From Pseudopedobacter saltans DSM 12145 (GTDB lineage Bacteria > Bacteroidota > Bacteroidia > Sphingobacteriales > Sphingobacteriaceae), in contig NC_015177.1 in NCBI RefSeq assembly GCF_000190735.1, positions 4,402,001-4,466,000 of the forward strand: a stretch of DNA of 64,000 bases. Reading direction: 5' to 3'. The notes beneath the pieces were generated by a model. It was not told where the DNA came from and searched no databases. It was given only the letters and a program-made list of their open reading frames with translations. Positions 35,151-45,375 of the stretch are shown here, in pieces (positions within the stretch are counted from its first letter, which is position 1; every line of letters starts with the position of its first letter). A program made the position numbers and the translations under genes.

Positions 35151-38018
35151 ATGTTAAACAAGTTCCTTAAGCTAAGCGCTGTTTTTTTGTGTGTAATAAT
35201 AACTCAAAGCAGTTATACGCAATCTGTAAAAAAAGAAATCCAGTATTTATCCGGAAAAGATAATGAAAATACAGTTGAGTGGGATTTTTGGGTTACCGGT
35301 GGCCGAAAAGCTGGGAAATGGTTTAAAATTCCGGTTCCTTCACATTGGGAACAACACGGGTTTGGAACATACAACTACGGAAGAGATTACGTAACCTACG
35401 GGAAAAATTTTCGGTTCGCGGATGAGAAAGGTCTTTATAAGCATCGGTTTACTGTACCCGGCGAATGGAAAAATAAAAAAGTAAATCTGGTCTTTGAAGG
35501 TTCGATGACCGATACTGAGGTGAAAATAAACAGACAATTGGTAGGGCCGATTCATCAAGGTTCGTTTTATAGGTTTAAATATGATATAAGTGATAAACTA
35601 AAATTTGGCCAGGAGAATAAGATCGAGATAACAGTCAGTAAAATGTCTGCAGACAATTCTGTAAATAACGCAGAAAGATTAGCCGATTACTGGATTTTTG
35701 GTGGCATTTTCAGACCTGTTTATCTGGAAGCTGTACCCAAAGAAAATATTTCATGGACAGCGATAGACGCAAAAGCCGATGGCACTTTTAAAATGAATGT
35801 TTATATGGAAGGCATTCATGATATTACCGATGCCGTTGCGGAAATTGTCAATGATAAAGGGCAGGTTATTCAAAGTATAAAAGGAAAGGTTAAAGCTCAG
35901 GATACGCTTATCCAGTTACAAGGCAACGTAAAATCACCGAAGTTATGGTCGGCAGAATACCCTAATTTATATACCGTGAGAACCAGCCTGAAAAAAAATC
36001 AGGAAGTAATTTATCAGACTCAGGAAAAATTTGGCTTCAGAACCGTAGAAGTTAGGCAAGGAGATGGCATTTATGTTAATGGTGCTAAAATTAAATTTAA
36101 AGGTGTCAACAGGCATGTTTGGTGGCCTAAGACAGGAAGAGCCGTTAATGCAAGAATTGATTTAGAAGATGTAAAACTGATAAAAGGAATGAATATGAAT
36201 GCGGTAAGATGTTCGCACTATCCGCCGGATAAAACATTCCTTCAATATTGCGATTCTTTGGGCTTGTACGTTTTAGATGAATTGGCGGGTTGGCAAAAGG
36301 CATATAATACCAAAGTTGGGAAAATCCTTGTAAGAGAAATGGTTCAAAGAGATGCCAATCATCCGTCAATTATACTTTGGAGCAATGGTAATGAAGGCGG
36401 ACACAATTTTGATCTATTGCCTGAATATCCGAAATACGACCTGTCTAACCGTACTGTTATACATGCACACCATAGGCCGGGAAATGCAATTAATGGTATA
36501 GATTGTAACCATTACGAAGACTATTATAGCACCCAGAATATTTTAAAAGGTCCAAATATTTATCTAACGACAGAATTTCTGCATGCCCAGGATGATGGCG
36601 GAGCAGCAGCTGGATTAGAAGATATTTGGGAATTACATTGGAATGCAAAATTGGGTGCCGGAGGTTTTATATGGGCTTTGGTAGATGAAGGAATAGAACG
36701 TACGGATTTCAATAACAGATTGGATGTAAATGGTGTAAATGCACCTGATGGAATAGTTGGCCCTTATAGAGAAAAAGAAGGAAGTTATTTTGCAATCAAA
36801 GAGATATTTTCCCCTGTAAAAATGCTCACAAAAACTATCGATGCTTCTTTTAAAGGTGAGCTTCAAATAGAAAATCGATATCATTTTACCAACCTGAAAG
36901 ATTGTAGATTTACGTGGCAATTGATAAACTTTAACAAGCCAAATGCAAATGAATCGGGATACACAATTTCTGAACAAGGTAATATGAGTTCTCCTGATAT
37001 CAAACCTTTAGCAAAGGGAAGTCTTAAGCTGAATTTACCGGTTAACTGGAAAAATAACGATGCGCTGGCAGTTATTGCTGTAGGTCCTTCGGGCGTGGGA
37101 ATTTACCGATGGACTTTTAGAGTGAAGTCACATCAGGAAATAGTGAATGAAATCCTACCTATAAAAACTAAAACAAAAGTAACCGCAACAGAAACTGATA
37201 GCTTGGTCACCTTAAAAGGAAATGGGATAAGTGTGACTTTTAATAAAAAAACAGGCATGCTTGCCGATCTTGCAAATGATTATAGTGCGAAATTATCATT
37301 TAGAGATGGGCCGGTATTGGTACGTGGAAAAGCAAATTTTACCGGCTTAAAAGTATATGAACAAGGCGATAATTACGTTGTAGAAAGTTCATATAGCGGA
37401 AATATGAGTTCGGTGAAATGGACGATGACACCTGAAGGATGGTTGAAAATGGATTATGCCTATAATTTGAACGGGGATTATCCATTTACAGGTATTTCCT
37501 TCAATTATCCGGAGAACTATGTTCTGGGAGCAAAATGGCTGGGGAACGGCCCATATCGTGTTTGGAAGAACCGTCCACAGGGAGTAACCTTAAATACCTG
37601 GGAGAATATGTACAATAATACACAAACAGGTTCTTTCCCTTGGATATATCCGGAATTTAAAGGGTATTTCTCAGATATTTCATGGATCGAGTTCAATACT
37701 GTACAAGGCAAATTTTTAGTGGCAACGCCAGAAAAAGGAATGTATTTGCGTTTGTTTGACTTTTATGGAATATCAGGTCCTAAATTTTACCCTGAACTGC
37801 CAACGGGAAACCTTTCTTTCCTGGATAATATTCCTCCAATAGGAACCAAATTGGCCATGGGAATTAACAACAGGGCACAGGTTAATGGGCCTATGGGGGA
37901 ACCTAATCCTATCAATGGGGAAGTGAAAAGAACTTTGTATTTCTATTTTGGGATTCCTAAATCAGAAAAAGAGAATACCCAGTTTATGATGCCTAAAGAG
38001 AATATTTTAACAGATTAA
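35151..38018 (+). CDS. Glycoside hydrolase family 2 enzyme (beta-galactosidase / beta-uronidase type)
   Basis: 955 residues with a signal peptide to about 24 (SYTQ), so probably periplasmic. Domain order is GH2 sugar-binding jelly roll (about 40-195, PVPSHWEQHGFGTYNYG, FEGSMTDTEVKINRQLVG), immunoglobulin-like domain (about 200-300) and TIM barrel (from about 305, KFKGVNRHVWWPKTGR). The acid/base Glu is E415 in WSNGNEGG and the nucleophile is E475 in TTEFLHA. A further beta-rich domain follows to the end. GH2 enzymes of pectin loci remove beta-linked galactose, galacturonic or glucuronic acid from rhamnogalacturonan fragments; which one cannot be read from sequence. First gene of a unit with two GH28 genes. 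Confidence 0.88.
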   Translation: MLNKFLKLSAVFLCVIITQSSYTQSVKKEIQYLSGKDNENTVEWDFWVTGGRKAGKWFKIPVPSHWEQHGFGTYNYGRDYVTYGKNFRFADEKGLYKHRFTVPGEWKNKKVNLVFEGSMTDTEVKINRQLVGPIHQGSFYRFKYDISDKLKFGQENKIEITVSKMSADNSVNNAERLADYWIFGGIFRPVYLEAVPKENISWTAIDAKADGTFKMNVYMEGIHDITDAVAEIVNDKGQVIQSIKGKVKAQDTLIQLQGNVKSPKLWSAEYPNLYTVRTSLKKNQEVIYQTQEKFGFRTVEVRQGDGIYVNGAKIKFKGVNRHVWWPKTGRAVNARIDLEDVKLIKGMNMNAVRCSHYPPDKTFLQYCDSLGLYVLDELAGWQKAYNTKVGKILVREMVQRDANHPSIILWSNGNEGGHNFDLLPEYPKYDLSNRTVIHAHHRPGNAINGIDCNHYEDYYSTQNILKGPNIYLTTEFLHAQDDGGAAAGLEDIWELHWNAKLGAGGFIWALVDEGIERTDFNNRLDVNGVNAPDGIVGPYREKEGSYFAIKEIFSPVKMLTKTIDASFKGELQIENRYHFTNLKDCRFTWQLINFNKPNANESGYTISEQGNMSSPDIKPLAKGSLKLNLPVNWKNNDALAVIAVGPSGVGIYRWTFRVKSHQEIVNEILPIKTKTKVTATETDSLVTLKGNGISVTFNKKTGMLADLANDYSAKLSFRDGPVLVRGKANFTGLKVYEQGDNYVVESSYSGNMSSVKWTMTPEGWLKMDYAYNLNGDYPFTGISFNYPENYVLGAKWLGNGPYRVWKNRPQGVTLNTWENMYNNTQTGSFPWIYPEFKGYFSDISWIEFNTVQGKFLVATPEKGMYLRLFDFYGISGPKFYPELPTGNLSFLDNIPPIGTKLAMGINNRAQVNGPMGEPNPINGEVKRTLYFYFGIPKSEKENTQFMMPKENILTD

Positions 38019-38034
38019 TTCGTATTGGAAGGTG

Positions 38035-39465
38035 ATGAAGAAGACGTTGATATTTAAACTTTTTTTATGTTTATCCTTAGTTATAAACTATGCATTTGCA
38101 CAATCTAATGAAATCAAATTTGATTGGATCGACAAAGTGGGTGCAAAAAAAGCACCAGAAGGTAAGGGAATGTTTAATGTAGCAAAATATGGTGCAAAGG
38201 GAGACGGTAAAACGTTAAATACAAATACTATTCAGAAAGCGATTGATGATTGCGCAAAAAAAGGAGGAGGGATTGTCGTTTTTAATCCTGGAGAGTATTT
38301 GACTGGATCTGTTTTTGTAAAAAAAGGCGTAAATCTAAGAATCGATAAAGGTGTCACTATTTTAGGAAGTCAGGATATTAAAGACTATAAAGTGATTGAT
38401 ACCAGAGTGGCGGGGATAGAAATGGAATGGCCCGCAGCTTTGATTAATGTGCTGGATCAGGAAGATGCGATGATTAGCGGAAAGGGATTAATCAATGCGC
38501 AAGGGAAGGTTTTTTGGGACTACTATTGGAACCTAAGAAAGGAATATGAACCCAAAGGTTTGCGTTGGATTATTGACTATGACGCCAGAAGACCAAGGAC
38601 AATTCTGGTATCCAATTCGAAGAACGTAACCATCAAAGATTTGAATATTCAACAGGCAGGATTCTGGACAGTACAGGTGGTATATTCGTCTTATGTAACC
38701 GTAGATGGTTTAACAATTAATAATAATGTTGGAGGGCATGGCCCAAGTACAGACGGAGTAGATATCGATTCATCTTCGTGGATTTTGGTACAAAATACAG
38801 ATATAGATTGTAATGATGATAATTTTTGTATTAAGGCAGGAAGGGATGCAGACGGACTGAGGGTGAATAGACCTTGTGAATATGTTGTGATAAGAGATTG
38901 TGTGGCCAGAAAAGGAGGTGGATTACTTACATTAGGTAGTGAAACCTCGGGAGGTATCAGAAATATTTATGCGTCCAATATTAAGGGCATGGCAACCAGT
39001 AATTGTTTAAATATTAAATCTGCAGTAACCAGAGGAGGTTTTGTAGAAAATGTTTTACTGGAAAATGTGACGATGGATAGCGTGGGTACGGTTTTACAAG
39101 TTAACATGAACTGGAATCCTGCATATAGTTATTCGGAGCTGCCGAAGGGATATGACTATAATTCCATTCCTAAACATTGGAAGGCCTTGTTGCAAAAGGT
39201 TGAACCTAAAGAAAAAGGAATTCCCATTTTTAAAAATATTTACATGAATAACATCCACATAAAAGGTGCAAAACGAGCTATTAATGTGGTTGGACTTCCT
39301 CAATCTAAAGTAGAAAATGTCAATCTCAAAAATGTATCCATAGAAGCAGATGCAGCCGGGCAGATCAGGTATAGTACAAACTGGAAATTGCAGAATTTCA
39401 ATTTGAAAACCAGAAACAATTCTAAAGTTAAAATAGAAGATTCCGAAGGAATAGAATTACCATAA
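38035..39465 (+). CDS. GH28 family enzyme with atypical active site (477-residue class)
   Basis: I start it at the ATG at 38035 rather than the GTG one codon earlier. Signal peptide to about residue 22 (AFAQ), then a right-handed parallel beta-helix beginning FNVAKYGAKGDGKTLNT, the standard GH28 opening. The catalytic Asp motifs are present as STDGVDID and CNDDNFCIKAG. The usual GHG is replaced by KGGGLLTLGSE, and the RIK motif by LNIKS, so a conserved His and Arg of polygalacturonases are missing. This fits GH28 members acting on rhamnogalacturonan or as exo-enzymes more than classical polygalacturonases. It is 16 bp after GH2 and 19 bp before another GH28. Confidence 0.85.
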   Translation: MKKTLIFKLFLCLSLVINYAFAQSNEIKFDWIDKVGAKKAPEGKGMFNVAKYGAKGDGKTLNTNTIQKAIDDCAKKGGGIVVFNPGEYLTGSVFVKKGVNLRIDKGVTILGSQDIKDYKVIDTRVAGIEMEWPAALINVLDQEDAMISGKGLINAQGKVFWDYYWNLRKEYEPKGLRWIIDYDARRPRTILVSNSKNVTIKDLNIQQAGFWTVQVVYSSYVTVDGLTINNNVGGHGPSTDGVDIDSSSWILVQNTDIDCNDDNFCIKAGRDADGLRVNRPCEYVVIRDCVARKGGGLLTLGSETSGGIRNIYASNIKGMATSNCLNIKSAVTRGGFVENVLLENVTMDSVGTVLQVNMNWNPAYSYSELPKGYDYNSIPKHWKALLQKVEPKEKGIPIFKNIYMNNIHIKGAKRAINVVGLPQSKVENVNLKNVSIEADAAGQIRYSTNWKLQNFNLKTRNNSKVKIEDSEGIELP

Positions 39466-39484
39466 ATTTATTTAAAGCATAGAT

Positions 39485-40807
39485 ATGAAAATTATAAGAC
39501 TGATCATTTTATTGTTCTTGATATCCGTAAACAGTGTACTGGCCAAAGAAACTTTTCCTGATGGAACAGCTATTCCGGACTGGTTTAAAAAGGAAATTCC
39601 AACAGATATCAATAAACTGGGAACACATTATAAACTTACAGATTTTGGTGTACTAAACGATAGCACAATCGTACAAACAGAAATAATACAATCCGTTATT
39701 GATAAGGCTTTTAACGCTGGGGGCGGAGTCGTAATTGTACCAAAAGGTGTATTTTTAAGCGGTTCATTGTTCTTTAAACCAAAGACGCATTTATATCTTG
39801 AAGAAGGAGCTGTTCTAAAAGGAAGCGATGATATCAACAATTTCCGTTTGTTAACTACGAGAATGGAAGGGCAAACCGTTAAATATTTTGCTGCTTTAGT
39901 GAACGCAGATCAGGTTGACGGTTTTACTATTTCTGGTAAAGGAACATTAAACGGAAATGGATTAAGGTATTGGAAATCATTTTGGTTGAGAAGGCAGTTT
40001 AATCCGCAATGTACCAATATGGACGAAATGCGCCCAAGAGTACTTTATGTTTCCAATAGTAACAATGTGCAGATCTCTGGAATTACGCTGAAAAACTCAC
40101 CGTTCTGGACATCACACTTCTATAAATGCGAATATGTAAGATTAGTAGATCTGCATATTTTAGCTCCTGAACATCCGGTAAAAGCGCCAAGTTCAGACGC
40201 CATAGATTTGGACGCATGCAAAAACGTCCATATTAAAAACTGCTACTTGTCTGTAAATGACGATGCGATAGCATTAAAAGGAGGGAAAGGGCCATCCGCA
40301 GATAAAGACCCGAATAACGGGTCGAATTCAAATATAATAATCGAAGATAATAGCTTTGGTTTTTGCCATAGCGCACTCACATGCGGGAGCGAATCAATCC
40401 ATAGCTATAATATCATTTTCAGAAGGAATAAAGTAGATGGGGCTAAAAGACTTTTACAATTAAAAATGCGCCCGGATACGCCGCAGTTATACGAAAATAT
40501 TCTTGTTGAAGATATAACGGGTAATGTAACGAGTATGGTTTTTATCAAACCATGGACACAGTTTTTTGATTTAAAAGGAGAAAAAGATATCAAAATGTCT
40601 TATGCGAAGAATGTCACATTAAAGAATATTGATTTGGATTGTGATATAGCTTTCGATATTCAGAAGTCTAATCAATATATTTTGTCAGACTTTACCTTCG
40701 AAAATCTTAATATCCGTGAAAAAAAGAGATCCGCAGTGAATGTGGAACTTGTCAATAATTTCAAACTAAAAAATGTGAAAGTGAATGGTGTAAAATTGGA
40801 TAAATAA
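39485..40807 (+). CDS. GH28 family enzyme, second atypical member
   Basis: 440 residues, signal peptide to about 20 (SVLA), beta-helix starting YKLTDFGVLNDSTIVQT. Asp motifs are SSDAIDLDAC and VNDDAIALKGG; the GHG position reads FCHSALTCGSES, which keeps a His but not the flanking glycines, and the RIK position is LLQLKMRPD. The insert KGPSADKDPNNGSNS after the Asp pair is characteristic of a GH28 subgroup often seen in Bacteroidota rhamnogalacturonan loci, so a rhamnogalacturonan-directed hydrolase (for example rhamnogalacturonidase) is a reasonable inference. It lies between another GH28 and the hybrid regulator gene. Confidence 0.85.
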   Translation: MKIIRLIILLFLISVNSVLAKETFPDGTAIPDWFKKEIPTDINKLGTHYKLTDFGVLNDSTIVQTEIIQSVIDKAFNAGGGVVIVPKGVFLSGSLFFKPKTHLYLEEGAVLKGSDDINNFRLLTTRMEGQTVKYFAALVNADQVDGFTISGKGTLNGNGLRYWKSFWLRRQFNPQCTNMDEMRPRVLYVSNSNNVQISGITLKNSPFWTSHFYKCEYVRLVDLHILAPEHPVKAPSSDAIDLDACKNVHIKNCYLSVNDDAIALKGGKGPSADKDPNNGSNSNIIIEDNSFGFCHSALTCGSESIHSYNIIFRRNKVDGAKRLLQLKMRPDTPQLYENILVEDITGNVTSMVFIKPWTQFFDLKGEKDIKMSYAKNVTLKNIDLDCDIAFDIQKSNQYILSDFTFENLNIREKKRSAVNVELVNNFKLKNVKVNGVKLDK

Positions 40808-40809
40808 AA

Positions 40810-40839
40810 TTTGCATTGCTTAGCTTTTCTATATTCTTG
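40810..40839 (+). promoter_or_regulatory. Candidate promoter of the hybrid regulator gene
   Basis: TTTG at 40810-40813 and TATTCTTG (one mismatch to TAnnTTTG) at 40832-40839, 18 bp apart, lie in the 57-bp gap before the regulator ATG. Neither of the two direct-repeat operator types is present, which fits a basal promoter. Confidence 0.4.
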
Positions 40840-40864
40840 ACATTATAAACCTAGATCAGTGAGG

Positions 40865-43800
40865 ATGAAAAAAATGAAATCATATTGTATTGCAATAATT
40901 GTATTGCTTGTATGTGTTTCTCAGGTTAAAGGTACATTGCTGGAACCTAAGTTCCGGCATTATTCAACGGAACACGGTTTATCACATGATGGAGTATTAT
41001 GTATCAAGGAAGATTCGGAGGGCTTTATTTGGTTAGGTACCTGGGATGGTATTAACAGATATGATGGAAATAATTTTAAAACTTATAAAGCCAGACCGGG
41101 AGACAATTCGTTTTTAAAGAACAATAAAATCCGTGATATTATTGAAGATAAGATTGGCTATTTATGGGTAAAAACTTATGACAGGAAAGTTTACCGGTTC
41201 GACAAAGCTCGCGAGGAGTTTTTGCCAGTTATAAAATCCAATAAAGGAGAAAGTCTGGAGCATATTTTTATTGATAAAGTCATCCCTGTTTCTAACGGAG
41301 ATGTCTGGTTGACAACGGAAGATAACGGGGTGTTATGTGTCTTGGACAAAGGGAATGGAGACATAGATGTTGTAAATTATAATTCAGAAAAGAGTTTTTT
41401 TGGAAACAGTAATGTCAATTTTATATATGAGGATCAACAGCATAGAGTTTGGTTCGGCACAAAAAACGGATTGATATGCCTGGTAAAAAATGGAAAAAAA
41501 TATGTTTCTTATCTCGCTCCCAAAACAAGGTCTTACGGAAGTAATTTGAATTTTACCAAAGTGTCCTCCAATTCCAATGGTAAACTATTCTTTTCTACTT
41601 CGAATGGATTTTTGGTAGAGTATAATCCTGAATTCAAAGCTTTCTATGCTAAAAAGGTTGTAGATGCGGATATATTGGATATACTGGTTTCAAAAACAGG
41701 AAATGTTTACTTAACAGCTAGGAAACAAGGGTTAATTATTTACAATCATATAAAATCCAGTTTCCGATATGAACATGATGGGGGGAATACATATTATTGG
41801 ATATATGAAGACAGAACAGGCAATATTTGGCTGGAACCAGAAAAAGCGGGAGTAGTTCTATATAAACCATCTACTCAATCATTTTACCCGTTTGTCCATA
41901 ACAAAGAGGATAATTTACCCTACGTCGCGAAAAGCAGGCAAGGCAATGATAAAAGCTTTAATGTTTTCGAAGATGCTAATAATTTGTTATGGGTTTGTCT
42001 GAAAGGTGGAGGCTTTGGCTATTATGACAAAAATGCGAATAAGCTAAACTATTTCTACAATAACCCGGAAGAGAAAAATAAACTTTTTACCAATAACATC
42101 GTAACGGCTTATTCAGACAAGAGAGGTGTGTTGTGGTTTTGTACAAGAAACGGAGGAATAAATAAAGTAGTTTTTTCACCAAATAACTTCGAATACAAAC
42201 AGCTGACCAAGAACCCATCGAATAAGTTTGAGAATGAAGTCAGGGCCTTATTCCAGGATTCGGATGATAAAATATGGATAACGAACAAACTAGGCGGGTT
42301 ATCGGTTTATAAAGGTGAGAAAATAGAAGTAGTGGATGAAAATCAAAATCTGGGTAGCATATATTGTATAACGGAAGACAGAAACAAGAATATCTGGATA
42401 GGAACAAAAGGTCAGGGCTTGTTGAAATTACAGCCCAAAAATGAAAGCAGAACAAAATATAAGGTCTCTAGATATACAAATGAACCTGGTGATTTAACCA
42501 GTCTAAGTAATAACCAGATTTATAGTGTTGTCGAGGATCAGACCGGACAATTGTGGATAGGAACTTTTGGAGGTGGCATAAATTTGCTTATTGAAGAAAG
42601 AGGCCGGGTTAAGTTTAAAAACATCAATAACTCTTTTAAGAATTATCCAAAACACACATTTAATGTTATCCGGCATATTATACAGGGACCGGACAAAAAT
42701 ATCTGGTTAGCAACCACCGATGGGATTTTGCGTTTTAATCCTAATGAAAATCCTGATTATTCAAAGTTTAGGCCAACGGTTAAAATTCCCGGAGATAAGA
42801 ATAGTCTTGGAAACAACGATGTTCAATACCTGTATCAATCAAGTGACAACGAAGTTTGGGCAGGTACTTTTGGAGGTGGTTTAAATAGGGTGATTAATGA
42901 TCCTAAGACTTTAAATGATGAATTAAAATTTAAAGTATATACCAAGGAACAAGGTTTGCCTAATGATATTATTTTAAGTCTCGTTGAAGATAATAACAAA
43001 AACTTATGGATTGCCACAGAAAATGGTGTATCCAGACTAGATATAAAAAATGAACTTTTTAGAAATTACGATACTTATGATGGATTGCCAAGGACGGGTT
43101 TATCGGAAGCGGCATGTTTTAGATCAAATAAGGGCGAAATTTACTTTGGATGCACAAACGGTTATATCTCATTTTATCCTGATAAGATAGTAAATGAGCA
43201 ATTCCCGGCTAATATTGCTTTTACAGGTATCCAATTGTATAATAAAGATATCGATATCAAAGAGCCTTCATCTCCCTTGAAATCATCTATTAACTATGCA
43301 GATAATATTATATTGAATTATAATCAGGATGTTTTAACATTTGAATATTCAGTTCTTGATTACCGGGTGCCAAATAACGTTTCATATGCTTATATTTTAG
43401 AGGGATATGATAAGAATTGGCATTTTGTAAAAAATCAAAGAAAAGCGACATATACAAAAATCCCTCCCGGAAGCTACACCTTCAGAGTAAAAACAGTTAA
43501 CAATTATTATTTCGAAAACTCACCTGAAAAGAGTATATCCATCAAAGTAAACAACCCCTGGTGGTTAAGTGGCTGGGCATTGCTGTGTTATATATTTTTG
43601 TCAATAATTTTTCTGGAAATCGCTAGGAGGATCGTTTTTACAATGATCAGGTTAAAGAATAAAGTTGTAGTAGAAGAGCGAATGACTGAATTAAAAATGC
43701 AGTTTTTTACCAATATTTCTCATGAATTGAGGACTCCCTTAACGCTTATAGTAAATCCGCTTCTTAAGTTAAAAAAAACAGAAAGTCTGTCAGACAAAGG

Positions 43801-45262
43801 TATTAAGTACCTAGAAGTAGCCAATAAAAATGCAGACCGAATGATCAGGTTTGTCAATCAGTTACTTGATTTTCGGAAAATCCAGACGCAGAATTTAAAG
43901 CTTAGAATAGAAAAAGTAGAATTAATAGGATTTATGTCAGGATTGCTTGGGCATTTTGTGGATATTCTGGAAGAAAAGGAAATAGCTTTAAAATTAAGTT
44001 CATCGGCTGAAGAGATTTTTGTATGGTGTGACAGAGACAAAATGGACATTGTCTTTTTCAATATTATTTCTAATGCTATAAAGTTCACTCCTAAAGGCAA
44101 AAAGATCTTTGTGAAATTGGAAAAAAGAGAGGGAAAGGTGTCCGTTCAAATTATTGATGAAGGAATAGGAATAAATATGGATAAAATTGAAGATATCTTT
44201 AAACTTTACTATGCCGGAGATAATCAACAGGATAAGGCGTTTAAAGGGACTGGTATAGGGCTCGCAATTTCTAAAGAGATTGTTAGCCTTCATAGGGGAG
44301 TTATAAAAGCAAGTAAGAACACAGACCAGGGCATGACTTTTACTATCGAGCTTTTAGAGGGGAATTTACATTTTGATACTAATGACCTATTGGATGAAAA
44401 TAAATGGTCCAAGCCAGATGCAAAGCAAATAATTTATGACAGATCTTCATTAAAAGTAGAGGAAACTGATAAAGAACAAAGCAAAGACCAGCTGCCGAAA
44501 TTGCTTCTGGTAGAGGATAATATGGAGTTACGATCCTTTATGGTTGATCAATTTAAAGACACATATAATATAGGTGAGGCAGAAAATGGTAAAGAGGGAT
44601 ATTTAAAAGCGATTGAATTAGTTCCGGATGCAATTATATCCGACGTTATGATGCCGGAAATGGACGGTATACAAATGCTTGAGAAAATAAAAAATGACGT
44701 AGTAACCAGTCATATCCCGATAATCTTATTAACGGCCAAATCAACTATCGAAGATCAAATAAAGGGGTTGTCTTACGGAGCCGATTTCTATGTTACTAAG
44801 CCTTTCCACGCAGATTATATTAAATATTTATTGGAGAATCTTTTAAAAAGCCGCCAACAGGTGGTCGCTAATATTTTAGATAAACCTACGGTTTTAAAAT
44901 TAGAGCCAAGTGAAGTAGTCATAACTTCTAAAGATGAAGCCTTTTTAAGAAATGTTATTCAGGTGGTGGAAGAGAAAATGTCTGATCAGGAATTTAATAT
45001 AGAAACGGTAGCAAATTCTATGGCTATGGGAAGAACTACTTTCTATAAAAAACTGAAGAGTTTAACCAATATGACCCCTGTAGAATTTGTTAGAGATATT
45101 AGATTGAAAAGAGGCAGACAATTATTAGCTACCGGAGAATTGACAGTCAGTGAAATTGCTTACCAAATAGGATTTAACAGCTCCGGATATTTTAGTACAT
45201 GCTTTAAGGAAAAGTATAATATATCTCCATCCGATTATTTAAAAAATGAACACACCGGTTAG
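40865..45262 (+). CDS. Hybrid two-component system sensor/regulator (HTCS)
   Basis: About 1465 residues from the ATG at 40865 (a GTG two codons earlier is possible). In order: signal anchor; a periplasmic sensor of roughly fourteen two-component-propeller repeats (GFIWLGTWDGINRYDG, LWIGTFGGGINLL, NLWIATENGVSRLD); a Y_Y_Y domain (about 840-900); one transmembrane helix (about 903-928); histidine kinase with phospho-acceptor His in ISHELRTP (residue about 953) and ATPase domain with NAIKFTP; receiver domain with Asp in ISDVMMPEMDG (about 1260); C-terminal AraC-type DNA-binding domain ending EKYNISPSDYL. It senses a periplasmic glycan fragment and activates the locus. The 21-bp-spaced direct repeats at 45306, 45558 and 58925 are its likely targets. 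Confidence 0.95.
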   Translation: MKKMKSYCIAIIVLLVCVSQVKGTLLEPKFRHYSTEHGLSHDGVLCIKEDSEGFIWLGTWDGINRYDGNNFKTYKARPGDNSFLKNNKIRDIIEDKIGYLWVKTYDRKVYRFDKAREEFLPVIKSNKGESLEHIFIDKVIPVSNGDVWLTTEDNGVLCVLDKGNGDIDVVNYNSEKSFFGNSNVNFIYEDQQHRVWFGTKNGLICLVKNGKKYVSYLAPKTRSYGSNLNFTKVSSNSNGKLFFSTSNGFLVEYNPEFKAFYAKKVVDADILDILVSKTGNVYLTARKQGLIIYNHIKSSFRYEHDGGNTYYWIYEDRTGNIWLEPEKAGVVLYKPSTQSFYPFVHNKEDNLPYVAKSRQGNDKSFNVFEDANNLLWVCLKGGGFGYYDKNANKLNYFYNNPEEKNKLFTNNIVTAYSDKRGVLWFCTRNGGINKVVFSPNNFEYKQLTKNPSNKFENEVRALFQDSDDKIWITNKLGGLSVYKGEKIEVVDENQNLGSIYCITEDRNKNIWIGTKGQGLLKLQPKNESRTKYKVSRYTNEPGDLTSLSNNQIYSVVEDQTGQLWIGTFGGGINLLIEERGRVKFKNINNSFKNYPKHTFNVIRHIIQGPDKNIWLATTDGILRFNPNENPDYSKFRPTVKIPGDKNSLGNNDVQYLYQSSDNEVWAGTFGGGLNRVINDPKTLNDELKFKVYTKEQGLPNDIILSLVEDNNKNLWIATENGVSRLDIKNELFRNYDTYDGLPRTGLSEAACFRSNKGEIYFGCTNGYISFYPDKIVNEQFPANIAFTGIQLYNKDIDIKEPSSPLKSSINYADNIILNYNQDVLTFEYSVLDYRVPNNVSYAYILEGYDKNWHFVKNQRKATYTKIPPGSYTFRVKTVNNYYFENSPEKSISIKVNNPWWLSGWALLCYIFLSIIFLEIARRIVFTMIRLKNKVVVEERMTELKMQFFTNISHELRTPLTLIVNPLLKLKKTESLSDKGIKYLEVANKNADRMIRFVNQLLDFRKIQTQNLKLRIEKVELIGFMSGLLGHFVDILEEKEIALKLSSSAEEIFVWCDRDKMDIVFFNIISNAIKFTPKGKKIFVKLEKREGKVSVQIIDEGIGINMDKIEDIFKLYYAGDNQQDKAFKGTGIGLAISKEIVSLHRGVIKASKNTDQGMTFTIELLEGNLHFDTNDLLDENKWSKPDAKQIIYDRSSLKVEETDKEQSKDQLPKLLLVEDNMELRSFMVDQFKDTYNIGEAENGKEGYLKAIELVPDAIISDVMMPEMDGIQMLEKIKNDVVTSHIPIILLTAKSTIEDQIKGLSYGADFYVTKPFHADYIKYLLENLLKSRQQVVANILDKPTVLKLEPSEVVITSKDEAFLRNVIQVVEEKMSDQEFNIETVANSMAMGRTTFYKKLKSLTNMTPVEFVRDIRLKRGRQLLATGELTVSEIAYQIGFNSSGYFSTCFKEKYNISPSDYLKNEHTG

Positions 45263-45305
45263 TATTTTCAATATCATTAAATATATTTTATCTAAATAGA
45301 ACAGT

Positions 45306-45369
45306 GTCTAAAATTGAAATAATTGTGTTAATTTTTAAAACAGAATCTTAGTTACTTATATTAAGTTTG
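45306..45369 (+). promoter_or_regulatory. HTCS-type operator and promoter, site A (drives leader RNA)
   Basis: GTCTAAAATTGAAA at 45306 and GTTAATTTTTAAAA at 45327 form a direct repeat of 21-bp period; the second copy starts 35 bp before the -7 box TAAGTTTG (45362-45369). Sites B and C repeat both distances exactly. It lies in the gap after the HTCS gene and precedes a short two-hairpin RNA. Confidence 0.7.
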
Positions 45370-45375
45370 ATGTAT

